Assembly (NCBI GenBank): GCA_003342895.1
Contig: PTFA01000009.1
Coordinates: forward strand, 8,204,677-8,268,676
Direction: 5' to 3'
DNA length: 64,000 bases
From: Casuarius casuarius
Lineage: Eukaryota > Chordata > Aves > Casuariiformes > Casuariidae
Both the position numbers and the translations under genes were made by a program. Of this stretch, positions 36,741 through 49,075 are shown piece by piece; the first letter of the stretch is position 1; each line of letters starts with the position of its first letter. Under the pieces are notes generated by a model. That model was given only the letters and a program-made list of their open reading frames with translations. It was not told the DNA's origin and did not search any database.

Positions 36741-39419
36741 GCTAGTGAAAAAGTGGTTAACAGAAACCTTAATAGAAGAATAGCAGGCTGCAAAAATAAA
36801 CCCCAGCCATTTCTTACATTATCTGAGAGCTGTTCAGCCATGAATTGTCTGTAATAATTAGCATGAGAATATCTCCTTGATGACATTCACACTGCATAAA
36901 AGGGGCTGCATTTCCTCCATCAAAGTGCATATTTATGAACCGAATCTCCAAAAGACGGAGCCTTTGATAGTATTATTTTAATATTTTTTGCATATGATTT
37001 AGGAGTTTAAACTTCAAGAAACCCTAAAAAAAGACTCTATCAGATTTCTGCTAGTCACCTCAGTATCTAGTAAACACAAACACATATACAGGAGTCACTG
37101 CTTACATATGAAAGTGATAGACTATACAAGATAAATTGAAGTGAATAAATTTACTTTTGATCTTTAATGATCCTGTGAATGGTGACTGAAAAGCCCAAGC
37201 TGAATGCTGAAGGCATTGCACGGCATACGGTTTCCTCATCTGCATTTATTTCTCGACCCTGATGACATACCGTTGTGAGTCACAGGAAAAAAAATCTGCT
37301 TTGTACAGAAGGCTGCATGTGCACATGCTTGTGCTCCTCGTTGTTCAGTGTGTCCTGTTCTAGATCACTTACTGCCGCAATTCTTTGCAACTTAAATTTG
37401 ATCCAGGGGTAGATGCATGAGGGGCAGGATTACAAGACTCACCTCTTTTTCAAGAAAATGCATGTCACGTTCTGGTATACCTTTATTTTGGGAAACCCTT
37501 TACTGCATGAAGGGAACCACTGACTTCACAGGGGTTTAAAAACACCTCAGGGCGACACTGAGAAAGTCAGTCACCTGCTGAAGACGAGACCGCCAAGCAG
37601 CCGGCCTGCACGCAGCAGCGGGTGGGAAGCTGTCCGGGTGCCTGGCCTCTCGCTGCTGCTTCCCCCTGCTCTGAAAGACATCGACGGCTCCTTCTAAAGA
37701 GTTTATCGAGAAAACACTCCACTTCATTACTCTCCTTCTGGCAAAAATGGGCCAGCATGTGAATGATCCCAGGCTTGCAAAACTCGGTCTGCACGGGGAT
37801 CTGAGCAGCGTACGTGTTAAAGATGCATATTAGAGGGGACGATAGGCCGCTGAGGCTGGTGTCACGGGGCGTCAGGCCCGTTTTCTCATTCCTGCTGATA
37901 CCGCAGGAGCCTCAGCCCAGGCAGCACCTCCTCCTCCTCTGATTTATGAGACTTCCAGGCCACTGGTGAAGATGCCGACCAGTTCGTGATGACTTCTGAA
38001 TTGTGTACTAGTTGGTAGTCAGATGAACATCTATGAATTGGCACTGTAAGAAAGGTTTTATTTCTCACTATTTTTTTAAGGCTGCTAATACAAATTTTGG
38101 CAAATTGAGGAAAAAAGAAAAGGAAATATTTGTGTGGTGCACTCTCAGGGAACAGCGACAGAACTTCCAGAGCGATACCCCAAACAATTTTTTTTTTACC
38201 ACTGCATGCTACTGCCTGAACAGTCTTCCTATGAGCATCCCACATGAAGTTATTTTACGTCCAAGCCGTCAGTATCAGGCAATTACAATTCCAGTAGCTA
38301 CAACCTTCTTCTTTTGTTAAACAGCCAACAATATTAATGTTGCACACTTCCAAGATTTTTTTTTATTAAGACAAATCCATTGACATTTAGCATGTATTTC
38401 TAAAGCTCCAGTTCTAATGTAACTGATATCTTCCATTACTGAACAATAAATGATTTGCATATATTTCATGAATATATGTAGTGGTACATTTTATGCACCA
38501 AGAAAATAATGAGTAGTACATTTCTTATTCTTCGGGATGAGAATTATCTGGATGCATCCAGGCTAAGTTTCCTTACTAAAGAAAATAACTAATATTTATT
38601 ACGCACATAATAACTCAAGGTATCTCAATTTTTCTGAAAACTGAAAAGAATATTCTGAATAAAACAAATCCAGGAAAAAACCTGTTCATATTTTTAAAAT
38701 TTCTAGAAATGTTACAGTTCTGTCTGGCACACATATTACTTGCTTACAATAGTAAAAATATAAATGATTTATTTGCAGGAATATTAATAAAATTATCTCC
38801 CTTATCTTTCAGGTGTTATTTTCTCTTCTTAGGATGCAAGTTCTTTGGTTCAGAGCTTGATTTTTTAATGGCCAAATAAGCTTTTGATCAAAGTCTCTGA
38901 GTATTACAGGAATGAAATTAGTATACAAAAGCATAGCATCTCTATTCTTCGCAAAAACTCATAAAGAAGGGAGTATTATAGGGAATGATTTTCTCAAATT
39001 CAGTTATAAATATTTTTGAGATCCTCAGTGAAGAATGATTCATTTGCCTTGTGATCCCACACTAGCTGATATAAGATTTGGCGAAAAACAGTATCTTCAA
39101 CATCAACAGCTGTTCATAGCTACTCAGATCTTCTCCTGATAAAATATACAGTTTAAGAATCTAAGTATTTGCCTCTTAATTAATGAGAAAATAAGTTTGA
39201 GAAAGTATATTTATGATGGGCTTTACAGAATTCAGGCCGCAGACAAACTTAGAAGATAGTATGTTATTTTCATGTATCTATTTTGAGGGCCACTGAGAGT
39301 TTTAAATAATATATTCTAATTCTGCCATTATCGCACATTTTAATAAACCATGCTATCGTTAACTAGAAACAATCTTTCTTATGTGTTCTGCACCGCAATC
39401 GCTTGGTCTAAATCCCAGT

Positions 39420-40000
39420 GGAGATGCTGGAAACGAGCCCAGCCTGCGGGAGCCGCGGCGCGGCCGCACCAGGGCCAGCCCGCGCCTCCCTCGTCCCTGC
39501 TGCCCGCGCAGCGGACCCCGGCGGCCTGCGCCGGCCCACCCTGGCTGCTTCCCCCGGCCGCAGTCACCCTGGCGCGGCTTAGCACGTGGATTAACTGGAT
39601 TAATCTGAAAATGCAGAAGGAAAGCCGACCGAGACTTAGAACCGCTCCATTTTTGTTTTCGTTTTGAAACAAAACAAAACCGAACGGGCGCAACCCGCCA
39701 GCGAAGGGAGACGAGCGGGAGAACGCGGACCTGCGCTCCACCAGCACAAACCCCGCGCAACCTTCGGTCCAGTCAGGAAACAACCAGTGACTCCAAACAC
39801 GTCAAAGTGGCTGAGTGTTTTCTGAAAACGTTAATTCATTACAACCGGAAATTCCTGTGGGAACATAGGTACCAGTTTTGACGGATGGTTTTTCTTGGAT
39901 CCAAGAGAGAATTTCTGAGCGGAACGAGAGCGCGCAACGGGTGGTGAAGGTGTTCGCTGGGCACGTGGGATCCCTCCCTGCTCTATGCAAGTCTCCGTTT
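39420..40000. promoter_or_regulatory. CpG island / CpG-rich hill
   Basis: A core at about 39440-39590 is roughly three-quarters GC (for example gccgcggcgcggccgcacc). It is followed by CpG-rich but less GC-rich DNA to about 40000, including cgaacgggcgcaacccgcc and gagcgcgcaacgggtgg. Overlapping long frames on both strands (105-134 codons) have no recognisable domain. CpG density marks it as unmethylated or young relative to its AT-rich flanks. Confidence 0.52.
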
Positions 40001-43000
40001 GGCTTCTGAACGGAAACTTGGAGCTGACTCTCCCAGGGGAACATTCTTGCTGTTGTCTAACCTGAGATGGATTAGATTTCACAAAAGAGCTTTGAAGGGT
40101 TTTACTGCATCCCGACTTCGCACAGGACATCTTTCGGAAGCTTAAAAAGCTGCTGTGACATAAAAGGATGTTCCCAAATAGCGGTACGGGGCAGTGCTGT
40201 GGTATACTGTCCTCCCTACCCCGCCTGCCTGCCCCCGTTGCAAAACAAACAAGAAACAGGAGCAAGCTTATAGTCTCCTACTTATAAGGTTATCAGAATA
40301 AAAATTCACACACATGAAAGCAGGAGAATAAATCCTATCTAAAATCACAGTTAAAAAAATCACAGTTGTTTTAGTCATCGTACTTATTCATAATTCAGCT
40401 TATAACCACACAAGATGAAGGGAAATATGTCCTACTTTTCCCTTTGTGATTTGACAGCACTTCTATTGAGTAGCTTCATCATGAAAAGCAGTGGTTGCTC
40501 AGTTTCCCCTGCTGCGTTTTTGGGCTGTCCACAACACAAAAGGAAACAAGAAACTCTGAAAAAAGGGGGGGAAACACAAACAAAATGTTTCAGGCAATTA
40601 CAGCACTCAGCATGACTTGTACCAGCCCTTTCCTTGCTGTTTGCCTGCAAACTGATCAGCTGACAGTGTGTTTTTCAACTAAAAGAAGGCGTTTGCTCTT
40701 ATTAATGACTGGAGGAAAAATCTAACCTCTAATGGCTGTGACTAATGGTCCCAAGTCTGCTGTCTTCACAGAGCAGGAGAGTTCAGAGCATGTCAAAAGA
40801 GACAAATGTAAGTCAGAGCCGTGGAGCTAGAGAACGATGGTGAAGTCTTTAATAGCTCCTGTTCTTGTTGGCACCCGTTTATTCCTGCTAAAGGGGTAAT
40901 CTGTGGCTGTAGCTCTGACACTTGAGGATCCCAGATGTGCCTGTGTATGCAAACATACTGTGTGCATCAATATTGCATCTGCCGTCAGCGCAGCGAGATG
41001 TTACACCACCCACCTCTACCAACCATCTTGCTGCCTTGTGTCTGGGAGGCCGGGTACCTCGGGAGGGAGGCCGAGTGCAGGCAGAGGAGCAAAGGGCATG
41101 GAGACCTTTGTCAGAAAGCCCCATCTCGGTTGACTTATCCCTCAGACAACGTATCAGACAGGGGCCGGGAAAACTAGCAGCTCCCTCAAAGTCATTCCAG
41201 CTTTCTACGCTGCTGAATAATGCTTCACAACTCAAACTGTTTCTCCAGGGTTTTGTGTTTGCATATCCATAGCCATGTTGAAGGTAATGGTTGTGTTCAT
41301 TAAACAGGCCGCCTGCACCTGTTTGTTTTCCGGCGCGCGACGGCTTGCTGCCGGGGCTTGGTTTGCTGCTCCGTGCGTCGGCGGTTCCCGACCGGCCCAG
41401 GAGCACTGCTCTGCTGCCAAACTTTGAGTCATTTGATTATCTGGGACTCTGTTTCCCTCTGTGCTGGGGCATGAAGCGGCCTGGAGCCCCCTTCCTGCAA
41501 CCCGTTTATTTTGCCTTGTCCTTCGGCGGCTCTCAATAACCAAACGTCCTCAGCAGAACAGACCCAGATCCACAGCCAGGAGGCATCTCCTGACACGTAG
41601 CCCTCTTTTTCTCTCAGATTATCTTCAGTGGCATCGGCTCAGTCTTGCTGTCAGCCATCTATAATATTGTTTCCTGTTTTTTCCCATTTTCTAAACATTT
41701 ATTTTGTACTTATTTCACTCACATTTTTCTTCAATTATGGAACCATCCTACCTGACAATACCACTAGCTCAATTTCCCCCTCTCTGTAATTTCACGTGAA
41801 CGCTCCTCATATTAACTAGGATCTATTTTTACAGGTCTTCTACTCTGTGTTATTTTTCATTTGTTTCTCTCGTGTATTGTGGTCAAGGGAAATCAAACAG
41901 AGAGACAGGTCCTACGACGCGTTCCCGCTCCTGCTGGGAAACGGCTGATTGTGGGAACAGCAGTCTGCGAGAGCAACAGTGTCAAAAATCTGTGCCTTGA
42001 CTGGGGAATGCTATTTGAACTCACAGGATGGGAGATTTCTGTGTAGATTGTGTGGTCTAAACCAACAAGACAGTAGTGAACTATTGCAATGCAGTCAGTA
42101 GTGCAGATTCTTCCTTTTTTAAAAATTTGTCACTAACGTCCCCTTCATTGTCCATGCCCAGCAGTTGACTAACTCATTTTTAGAGCAATAAAGCTGGCGG
42201 TTTTGTTTTGGTGCCCAGTTTTCCAGGAAGGCAGAGGGAAAGCTGGTGCCTGAACTCCATCAGGACTATTGCGCGGCACCGCAGCGACCTCAGCAGCAGC
42301 ACTATCTGGCGTGCCCAGCGCAAGGCTGAGCCTGCAGCTGAGGTGCTGGGACCGCACATCGGCCCAGCGTAGATGGTGATGCTGGTGACGCACAAGCTGC
42401 AGAGCAGGACCTCAGCTTCTCTTCACTTCAGCTGCTGGCAAAGGCCATAACAACAGGACGGGGCACTGCGCAACGCACCGTATGTGCTGTTTGTCCCTAG
42501 CTGCCGTGTGAGTGAGTGCCAGCCTGCTAAGAACAAAGGGCCACAAAAGCTGCTTTTTGCCCGTCCCTTAAGCTGTTCCCTCACTGGCTGCTGATCAGCA
42601 GTCAGCCTGCAACCGCTGCCAGCGAGCCGCGCGGGCGCACGAGCTGTGCTGTGCCGAACGCCTAACGCTGCCTCTGCCAGCCGCCTTCTCCCTTCTCAGC
42701 TACTTCCAAAACGCGGCGGAAGTAAATCCTTCCTCTACCTACGTGCAAACAAGCAGTTCCCTTCTCTCCTGCTGAGAGAGTGTCTGTCAACCATTAAGGA
42801 AGTCTAGCTGTAAAGCGCACAGGGAAACAAGGACCATTGGCTTTGGTTTATTTGGTTGGAAGACCAATTTTCTTGGTCAATTCAGTTTTACGGTGTGGTC
42901 CTTCCTGTCATCCAGGTCTGTGAGATGAGACATTTTGACTCTCCTGTAGTAACAGGGCATTGCCAAAACTGCCCTCAGCTCTGAAATATTCCAGAACATA

Positions 43001-43290
43001 TCCAGACATAGATTGACTGGGGTGGAAAGGAGAGCTAATGGCCTCCGAAGCTCCCCCTGTCCTCCACGTACTTCACACACGTTAACACCCTCTAGGCATA
43101 CACGCACCTTCCAGCGGTGAGGTGGGAACAAGCGCCTGATATCCCCGCTCTACCCCTCCTGCCCTCGGCACGGCCACCGCCGCCTCTGCCTGCGGCTCCA
43201 CTCTAGCTACGCAAGTTTCTTCTGCCTTCTGCCTTGAAGGATGCCACTCTGGACAAACAACACAGCTCAGGAACATCATAGAGCCCCATC

Positions 43291-43314
43291 GGTTGGTTGG
43301 TTGGTTGGTTGGTT
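43291..43314. repeat. (GGTT)6 microsatellite
   Basis: Six perfect GGTT units. The array lies about 25 bp beyond the last recognisable reverse-transcriptase codon of the minus-strand gypsy relic. The relic's homology stops there, so the tract may mark the breakpoint of the element or may have expanded from a short seed in it. Confidence 0.95.
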
Positions 43315-43338
43315 TTCCAAATCTCGGTATATTATTTA

Positions 43339-43681
43339 AAACCTTTTGAGAAGATGCGTCACCCAGCTTGTATGTTGGTCTCTCCCACTTCCATCCAAAT
43401 AACAGATGACACCATTTAACTGCTCGAGCACATGATCCGTCATTCTGTGCAACACCACAGGTGCGCTGGCTACACCATATGGCAACGCTTTATACTGGAA
43501 TGGCATGTGCGCTCAGTAAAGAATATTTATTAACCTGGATCTGGTGTCACATACTGATATGCTTAAGACAGGTCAAGTTTTGTAAGCTTCTCCCCACCTG
43601 TCATTTTGAAAGTCATGTTTTAGACTTGGCTGAGGATCAGTCGTCAGGGGTTTATGGCCTGTGTATGTCAAGCATCCAGAC
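43339..43681 (-). mobile_element. Degraded Ty3/gypsy-class reverse transcriptase fragment
   Basis: Read on the minus strand, this interval carries the ordered landmarks of a Ty3/gypsy (Metaviridae-type) reverse transcriptase. A short INP block lies near 43647-43655. A PQPSL block follows at about 43625-43640. A TGG...KLDLS block, which should include the first catalytic aspartate, spans about 43566-43603. LPYGVASAP lies at 43459-43485. YLDG lies at 43390-43401, where the family normally has a YxDD active site, so the second aspartate is lost. A GRDQ...HLLKRF tail ends at a stop near 43336. The pieces lie in the expected order and spacing but need at least three frame changes, and in-frame stops interrupt the segment after KLDLS. 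The longest unbroken run is 58 codons (43339-43512). No protease, RNase H, integrase or LTR was recognised next to it. Identification as gypsy RT is seen from the motifs. Great age and lack of function are inferred from the stops, frameshifts and missing aspartate. It is not expected to encode any product. Confidence 0.85.
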
Positions 43682-44319
43682 TTCATCTCAGCTGCTGTAA
43701 TAAAAATTATAAATAAAAATTAGTGGCAGTAATAAGACTTTTCTACACTGACTGCAGAAGGCTTTGATACTTATTCTTAATGCATGAACATTTACTTTGG
43801 TGCTTTTCAGAACAGCGAGGAAGCCAGGTCCGTTCTGACCTATTTTGTGCCCTCACAGTTAATGCAGGTCCCAAAGCAAAAGTGGCATGGCACAGGCAGC
43901 ATTTTACCTGGTGGCAGAGTCCCTTGTCCCAGCAATAAACATAAACTGGAATTAGACTACAACATTTCGGAAACAATGCTGGTAATGCTTTTAAGTAACT
44001 CTGCATTTCACTGGAGCTTCTATTATTTTAGCTTTCTGTAGGACTGGAAAAAGAAACTTTGTAACACCTGAAGGAAGGCTTATCCATAGAGATTTCTCTC
44101 CTGTTTCAGCAGACTCAAAGGATTCAGAGAAGCATTAGCTGAGGGTGCCTTTGAGTGAACAGCAGTGAGCTCTTGCTCCTCCAGAACTCCGTCCCTGCTA
44201 TATTTCATCACAAAGAAAACTTGCTAGACTCACTTAAAACCCCCCAAAAGCAATATTAGTGAATCGGAATTTTTTCCATTTGAGACTTGCAATATTCCAC
44301 TTTATTTTAAACTATTTTT

Positions 44320-44450
44320 GTTTCTTTAAGCATTGTGAAATAAATAAAGGAGCTGTGCATATTCTTTCTGGGTTTCTTTTGCAGTCATCTATTGCCCCTC
44401 TGCTTCTTGAAAATTAGAATAAAATTGAGCATTAATGATCATTTATTGTT
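44320..44450. promoter_or_regulatory. Enhancer-like block with AATGATCATT palindrome
   Basis: AT-rich but non-repetitive DNA with AAATTAG, GCATTAATGATC and a perfect palindrome AATGATCATT at 44434-44443. Candidate conserved non-coding element. Confidence 0.22.
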
Positions 44451-45000
44451 TTAAGACAGAATATATGTTCATGATTTAGACAGCAATCTTCTCTGTGGCT
44501 TAGGCACTGATCATAATTCTACTAAAGAATCAAGCAAGGGTGAGCTCTGCTGAAAATCTGAAGGGATTTAAAGTAAACAAAATCACTTTATTAAGTGATT
44601 TCCCCCCTCTTCTTAGCCACTGAAACTTTTAACTTTATTTCCACTTTTATATTTAAGTGGAGACCTACTTCAGCATCTTTAAAGCTATTTAAAGTTCAGA
44701 TATTAAACATGAATAATTGCCTCATGGTTTTGGTGCATGATGAAATAAAACCTGACAATGCATGTCTTCCAGTGACATTCACACCTGCATCTATGCAAGA
44801 GACTTGTAATGTGATAAAAATGAATTTTATTCTGGACTAGAAAGGCACAGTTTAGAACTACTTCAGTATCATAGTTTGCCTCTCTTTTCCTCATTCTGAT
44901 ATACATGGAGTGGGGTGGGGTGGGAGAGAATGGAGTGGATGAACAGATGAAATTTGAGTGCTTTTCAGTCCTTTATCAGCTTGAAGCACCTCACTGAGTG

Positions 45001-45012
45001 AAAAAAAAAAAA
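45001..45012 (+). repeat. A12 homopolymer
   Basis: Simple A run. A GGGGT-rich short repeat (gagtggggtggggtggg) lies about 90 bp upstream, near 44908-44925. Confidence 0.9.
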
Positions 45013-47399
45013 GGAAAATAGATGTCTGAGCATCTTATCACAAAGTCCTTCAGAGGGGCAATAGGAAGACAGAAGCTTGCTGATCTGCTGTATTCAAAAG
45101 CCTGATTCTCAGTGTTATCTCCTGAAAGTATTAGCAGTAAGTGCATCAGCTCCTCCTTGAACCTCCTCCTCTTGCAGGCTAAGAACAGCTCACTGAAGAG
45201 AGTCACAACTTGTGCTTGGGAAGAAGCACTTCTGAAGAGTCCACATTCAGTTCATGGACTATGCGTCCAACATACGGTAAAATTAACTGCATAAATGACT
45301 TGTTATGAATTATTCAGGCCCCTTTGTGAACATAGTTAAGACTTGTGGGAGTTAAATGATAGCTACTGTACCAAAGTAAAAAGTGTATTTTAATGAAACA
45401 TAAATATTAGATGGAATTTTACATGGAAATACTCTGGGGTTCTACACATCATTTCCAGGGAAGGAAAAGACACATTTTTGAATCTCTTGAGGTGCCAACT
45501 CATTAATTAGTATGGATATGAAAGAGATATGCTTAGATGCATCAGTCAAGCAATTATTGAGGAACCGTAATTTGACAGAGTATAGTCTGGCAATGATAAG
45601 TTATTTTTATGCTCATTTATAGTCACTTCATTGTCATTTTATTTAGCAGGATCTAAACAAGTAGACCCAAACACCGTTGATGTCAAGAAGACCTGCTTTG
45701 GTGAGGGGTTTCCCACGCATAAATCCTCGACCGGAGGCAAAGAAGGCACGGGCAGCTCCTGAACAGGGTCGCTAAGCAGGTTGTCTGGGGCCCGCAGAAC
45801 ATTCCCCTTGCACAGCGTGGATGAGGCACAGACCCGGCTGTGAAGGATGGTAAGATCAACTGCCCCTCTGCTTGTCCAGCTCTTCCATCTCCCTGTCGAA
45901 ATCAGCTGGGCTTCCCTTTACTGTCCTCAGTCCTCATGTGTCCCCCGGGGCTGGCTCAGCCAGCTCCCTCTGCTCTCCTCAAGCGAAAAGGTGTCGATGA
46001 TGGCAGTGCTGTGGCCACGAGAAGATAGTTTCTTTCCTTTAAAAATTTCTTCCTTGGAAGTTTTTAAAACTATGACTTCTCACATCTTACAAGGCCAAGG
46101 CCTGCTTCCAGAAAGTCAATGTAATAGAGGCTGTGGAGGTCAAATCAGGCCCTATTCCCTAAATGCCCTCTACATAACAGCTACATAAAAGCAGGGAGAC
46201 TCTCACTCCAATTCTCGTCAAGATCAGATCTGCAGACATCGACCCTTTTCACACACACGTGACAATTTCCACATTTTCAGGGCTGATCAAGGATACGTAG
46301 GCTCTGTCTCATCACAGTTATTTTCCCTTGCAGTGATCTTTCAGAACTTTACATAACCACCTTTCAAAGCAACACTGTTCAGTGAACTGTAGGAATGTAC
46401 ATTCCTCAAAGCTCTTAATGTTTTTAAACATCTCAGATCACTTACGACATTCAAGCTGAAGAGATTCTGATACCTCAAAGGCGCCTTTTGAATTCAAAAC
46501 CTTCTGGGAGGCAGCATTTTTCGCGAGGCTTTGCCATAAGAATTCAAATCAATTCTCCCCCTGACTTCTTTCATTCATTCTGTGCATTTCTCCACTCATT
46601 TGCTGCAGAGCAATTTCGTGATCTCCATTTTCCTTTGATACTGCCAAACGGGGATCAAAAGGAGAGGTGTCGTGGCAAAGCAGAGCCTAGCTAAGGTTAT
46701 GGCTCTCTTTCAAATACAGCTTTCTATTTCCTCGCACCACCTGGCAACTCAGCCCGTCACCATTCAACATGAGATGGAGAATCAGAGTTCATCACTGAGC
46801 CTCGTAACTGAGGTTATAAACAACTTCGTTTGCTCTTTAAGCCTCCCTGCAATGTAAGCGGCGGCAGTGGTGTACTACAGGCATCTCACATGCTATTGTT
46901 ACTGCAAAGGTGAGACCTCTTCCTGCTTGTTCTTCTAATAACTTTTTTATTTGCTCCCCACATTTTACATATTCATTTGCAATTTTTCATTCTGTGATAT
47001 CAGACTCCCAACGGCCAAAAGTGGAGCATTTTTTGAAACTCTGTTTCCACTGTTTGCTCTATATGCAGCTCAGGAGACAGGTAATCTGGTAGTTCATGCC
47101 TGTAAACAGTTGAGAACAAATAATCTTAATATTGTGGAGTGCATCCAACTATCTTCCAGTGAGACTTCTGGACTCTGAAGTCTGTGCTCAGATTTCTTTC
47201 AAAAATCCCTGAAAAGTCTGATAATGTGAACTTAAAATAACAGAATTTGGCCTGGCAACACTGTGAACTGAAACATAAGAAAAAGAACATTTTTTGTTCC
47301 CTGCTTTTTGAGACTATCACACTTCCTTTTCTGGGGTATGGCCTAATTTGGGTCTTTTGTATCTGATGATCTTTTGTTATCCTGCATTTGATTTGTAAG

Positions 47400-47558
47400 G
47401 ACTTGTGAGAACTGCACTTCCGATGGGAACCGCTTCTGCCACAGCAGCGGACTGCAGCAAGTTGCTCGTGTACAAGGACCTCAGCCAGCCAGCCAGCCAC
47501 CTCCGACGCAGTCGTATCGCAGTTAAATCCCCGCAACGACCTTCATCCGGCCCAGCAT
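47400..47558 (+). other. Exon-shaped open interval in GC-raised pocket (unassigned)
   Basis: The interval is GC-raised compared with its flanks and has a full-consensus GTAAGT donor after CAGCAT. Its acceptor is pyrimidine-biased (cttttgttatcctgcatttgatttgtaag). One frame is open across all 159 bases, with phase 1 at both ends, so the exon is frame-neutral. A CAGC-rich stretch (three CAGC units) lies at about 47482-47500. A second frame, with several cysteines, stops at TAA near 47524. No family is recognised. The phase-1 start fits the phase-1 end of the interval at 28087-28181, which by chance would happen one time in three. Confidence 0.18.
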
Positions 47559-48660
47559 GTAAGTCAACACAAACAGCTTCGAACTCAAGGAACATTCTCC
47601 CTCTAAAAAGTAACCTTTTACTTATATTGCTTTTCTACTGTTTTAGCCATATGCTAAACATTGTAATGCCTCATTCTCATTTACCCTTCACATATTAAGG
47701 TGAAAACTCTGACCTAGTGCATTCTAATTACTTGGCTTATTAGCTTCACATTATATCAGTAATGGTGTGATAGCCAACATAATTACTAGGACTTGAAAAA
47801 TTATACTTTGCTGTACTACTTCATGAACTGTGAGATGGTTCTCTCTTCTTATTAACTTTCTTATTTAATGGGTCGACCAGATTTTTCATCTACCTAGACC
47901 ATTGATCAAACTGATAATTTTAGTTTTTGTCTGTAATTGAGAAATTGCCCCTTAAAATGACAAGAGATATGTCTTCCACCACAAAATAAAGACATATTTA
48001 TTCTTTTTTTCTATGTTTCTTATTGAGAGACCAACATAATTAGGTAGCTACCGCATGCTGATTGAATGCCTTTTTTAACTTATAGAGTGTGAGTTGCATG
48101 AAATCTAGATTTTCTCCTCAAGGAAATTATTTTGGTTCTTTCTTTTTTCTTTTGTCAAATTACTGACTATTTTGGTATTCACTGAAAAGTATCTGGTTCA
48201 CCTTTGTCGATTTAAAGCTTTTTTCCTTCTCTGGATGAAAATAGAACTTCCACACCTTTTCTGTATTTGCTTAAGTAAAGCCTTAACTTTCAATCAAAAC
48301 GCAGTAGGACTGGCAATATTTTTCATCAGTTTAGTCTAGAAGTTGAGTCTAATTCTGTAAGTCTTTCTGACCCCAAATCTATTTAGCTTGCAGTCTGAAG
48401 ACACAAAAGAGACCATTCTCCCCCAAAAAAGACTCCTGCTGAATGGGATTATAAGATTCATGTGGGTCACACATCAGCCCTTAGGCAGTCCTCCCCTTTG
48501 CTAAGGAAAACTGCAGCAATCCTGAAGCCAGGAGCCTTTCTGAAGCCATCGGGGGAGAAAGTCGGCCCCTTCGAGCTACGGGTGGTTGTTCTTTCACCTT
48601 GAACTTGAACGGAAATGCCTGACTATCTATAGGATCCTTCTTTCACATCAGCGGAATTTG

Positions 48661-48744
48661 GATCAAGTCTTTGATCTAAAGACACGGCCCTTTTTTCTCT
48701 CGAGAAGCTTGCTACCTGACGCTGCCTGGAAGGTAGCAAGCTTC
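48661..48744. other. Pair of hairpins, one with a perfect 14-bp stem
   Basis: GAAGCTTGCTACCT (48704-48717) and its exact reverse complement AGGTAGCAAGCTTC (48731-48744) flank a 13-base loop. Just upstream GATCAA (48661-48666) and TTGATC (48671-48676) form a second perfect stem with a 4-base loop. A TCTCGAGA palindrome adjoins the larger stem. A perfect 14-bp inverted repeat at this spacing is unlikely by chance in 64 kb. It is too short for a typical microRNA precursor. Confidence 0.75.
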
Positions 48745-48829
48745 ACCTCCCGAATCGCGACCTCAGAAGCATGACTGAAGGCCACTGCAAGGGGAAGGGC
48801 CAAAGGAGGAGCACCGAGGCAGGAGTCAC

Positions 48830-48950
48830 CCTAGAGGCACGGAGCCCTGCGCGAGGGGGGCGGCCCCCGGCCACGGCAGCGTGCACCATCCCGCCGGGCA
48901 GCGGGCCCGTCCCACCGCCTGCTCCGCGAGCTCTGCCTGGGGCGGTGCTC
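48830..48950. promoter_or_regulatory. Short CpG hill
   Basis: About 120 bp of GC-rich, CpG-rich sequence (gcgcgaggggggcggcccc). It lies between the 14-bp hairpin at 48704-48744 and an enhancer-like block that starts near 48955. Confidence 0.38.
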
Positions 48951-48954
48951 AAAT

Positions 48955-49075
48955 GTCAGTCAGACATTTCCAGTGAAACCACCTCAGAGGCAATTGGATT
49001 GAATTAATCAGCAAAAGATCCCCAACATGCTCATTGGAAAGCAATGACAGCCTAATTGCGTGGCATTTGGCAGAT
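48955..49075. promoter_or_regulatory. Enhancer-like block
   Basis: Non-repetitive DNA dense in CAATTGG, TTGAATTAATCAG, TCATTGG, CAATGACAG (MEIS/TGIF-like) and CCTAATTGCG words. It directly follows a short CpG hill, a common layout for developmental regulatory DNA. Confidence 0.27.

Larger units (their letters stand above)
32300..39400. other. Non-coding stretch, 32.3-39.4 kb
   Basis: AT-rich DNA without gene structure, apart from the listed direct repeat, CpG hill and palindrome. 38.3-39.3 kb is especially AT-rich and has no long open frame. Confidence 0.55.

Noticed and set aside
43743..44006. Minus-strand open frame upstream of the gypsy RT, considered as protease or gag
   Set aside because: No DTG/DSG active site and no zinc-knuckle CCHC arrangement. 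Cysteines are scattered.
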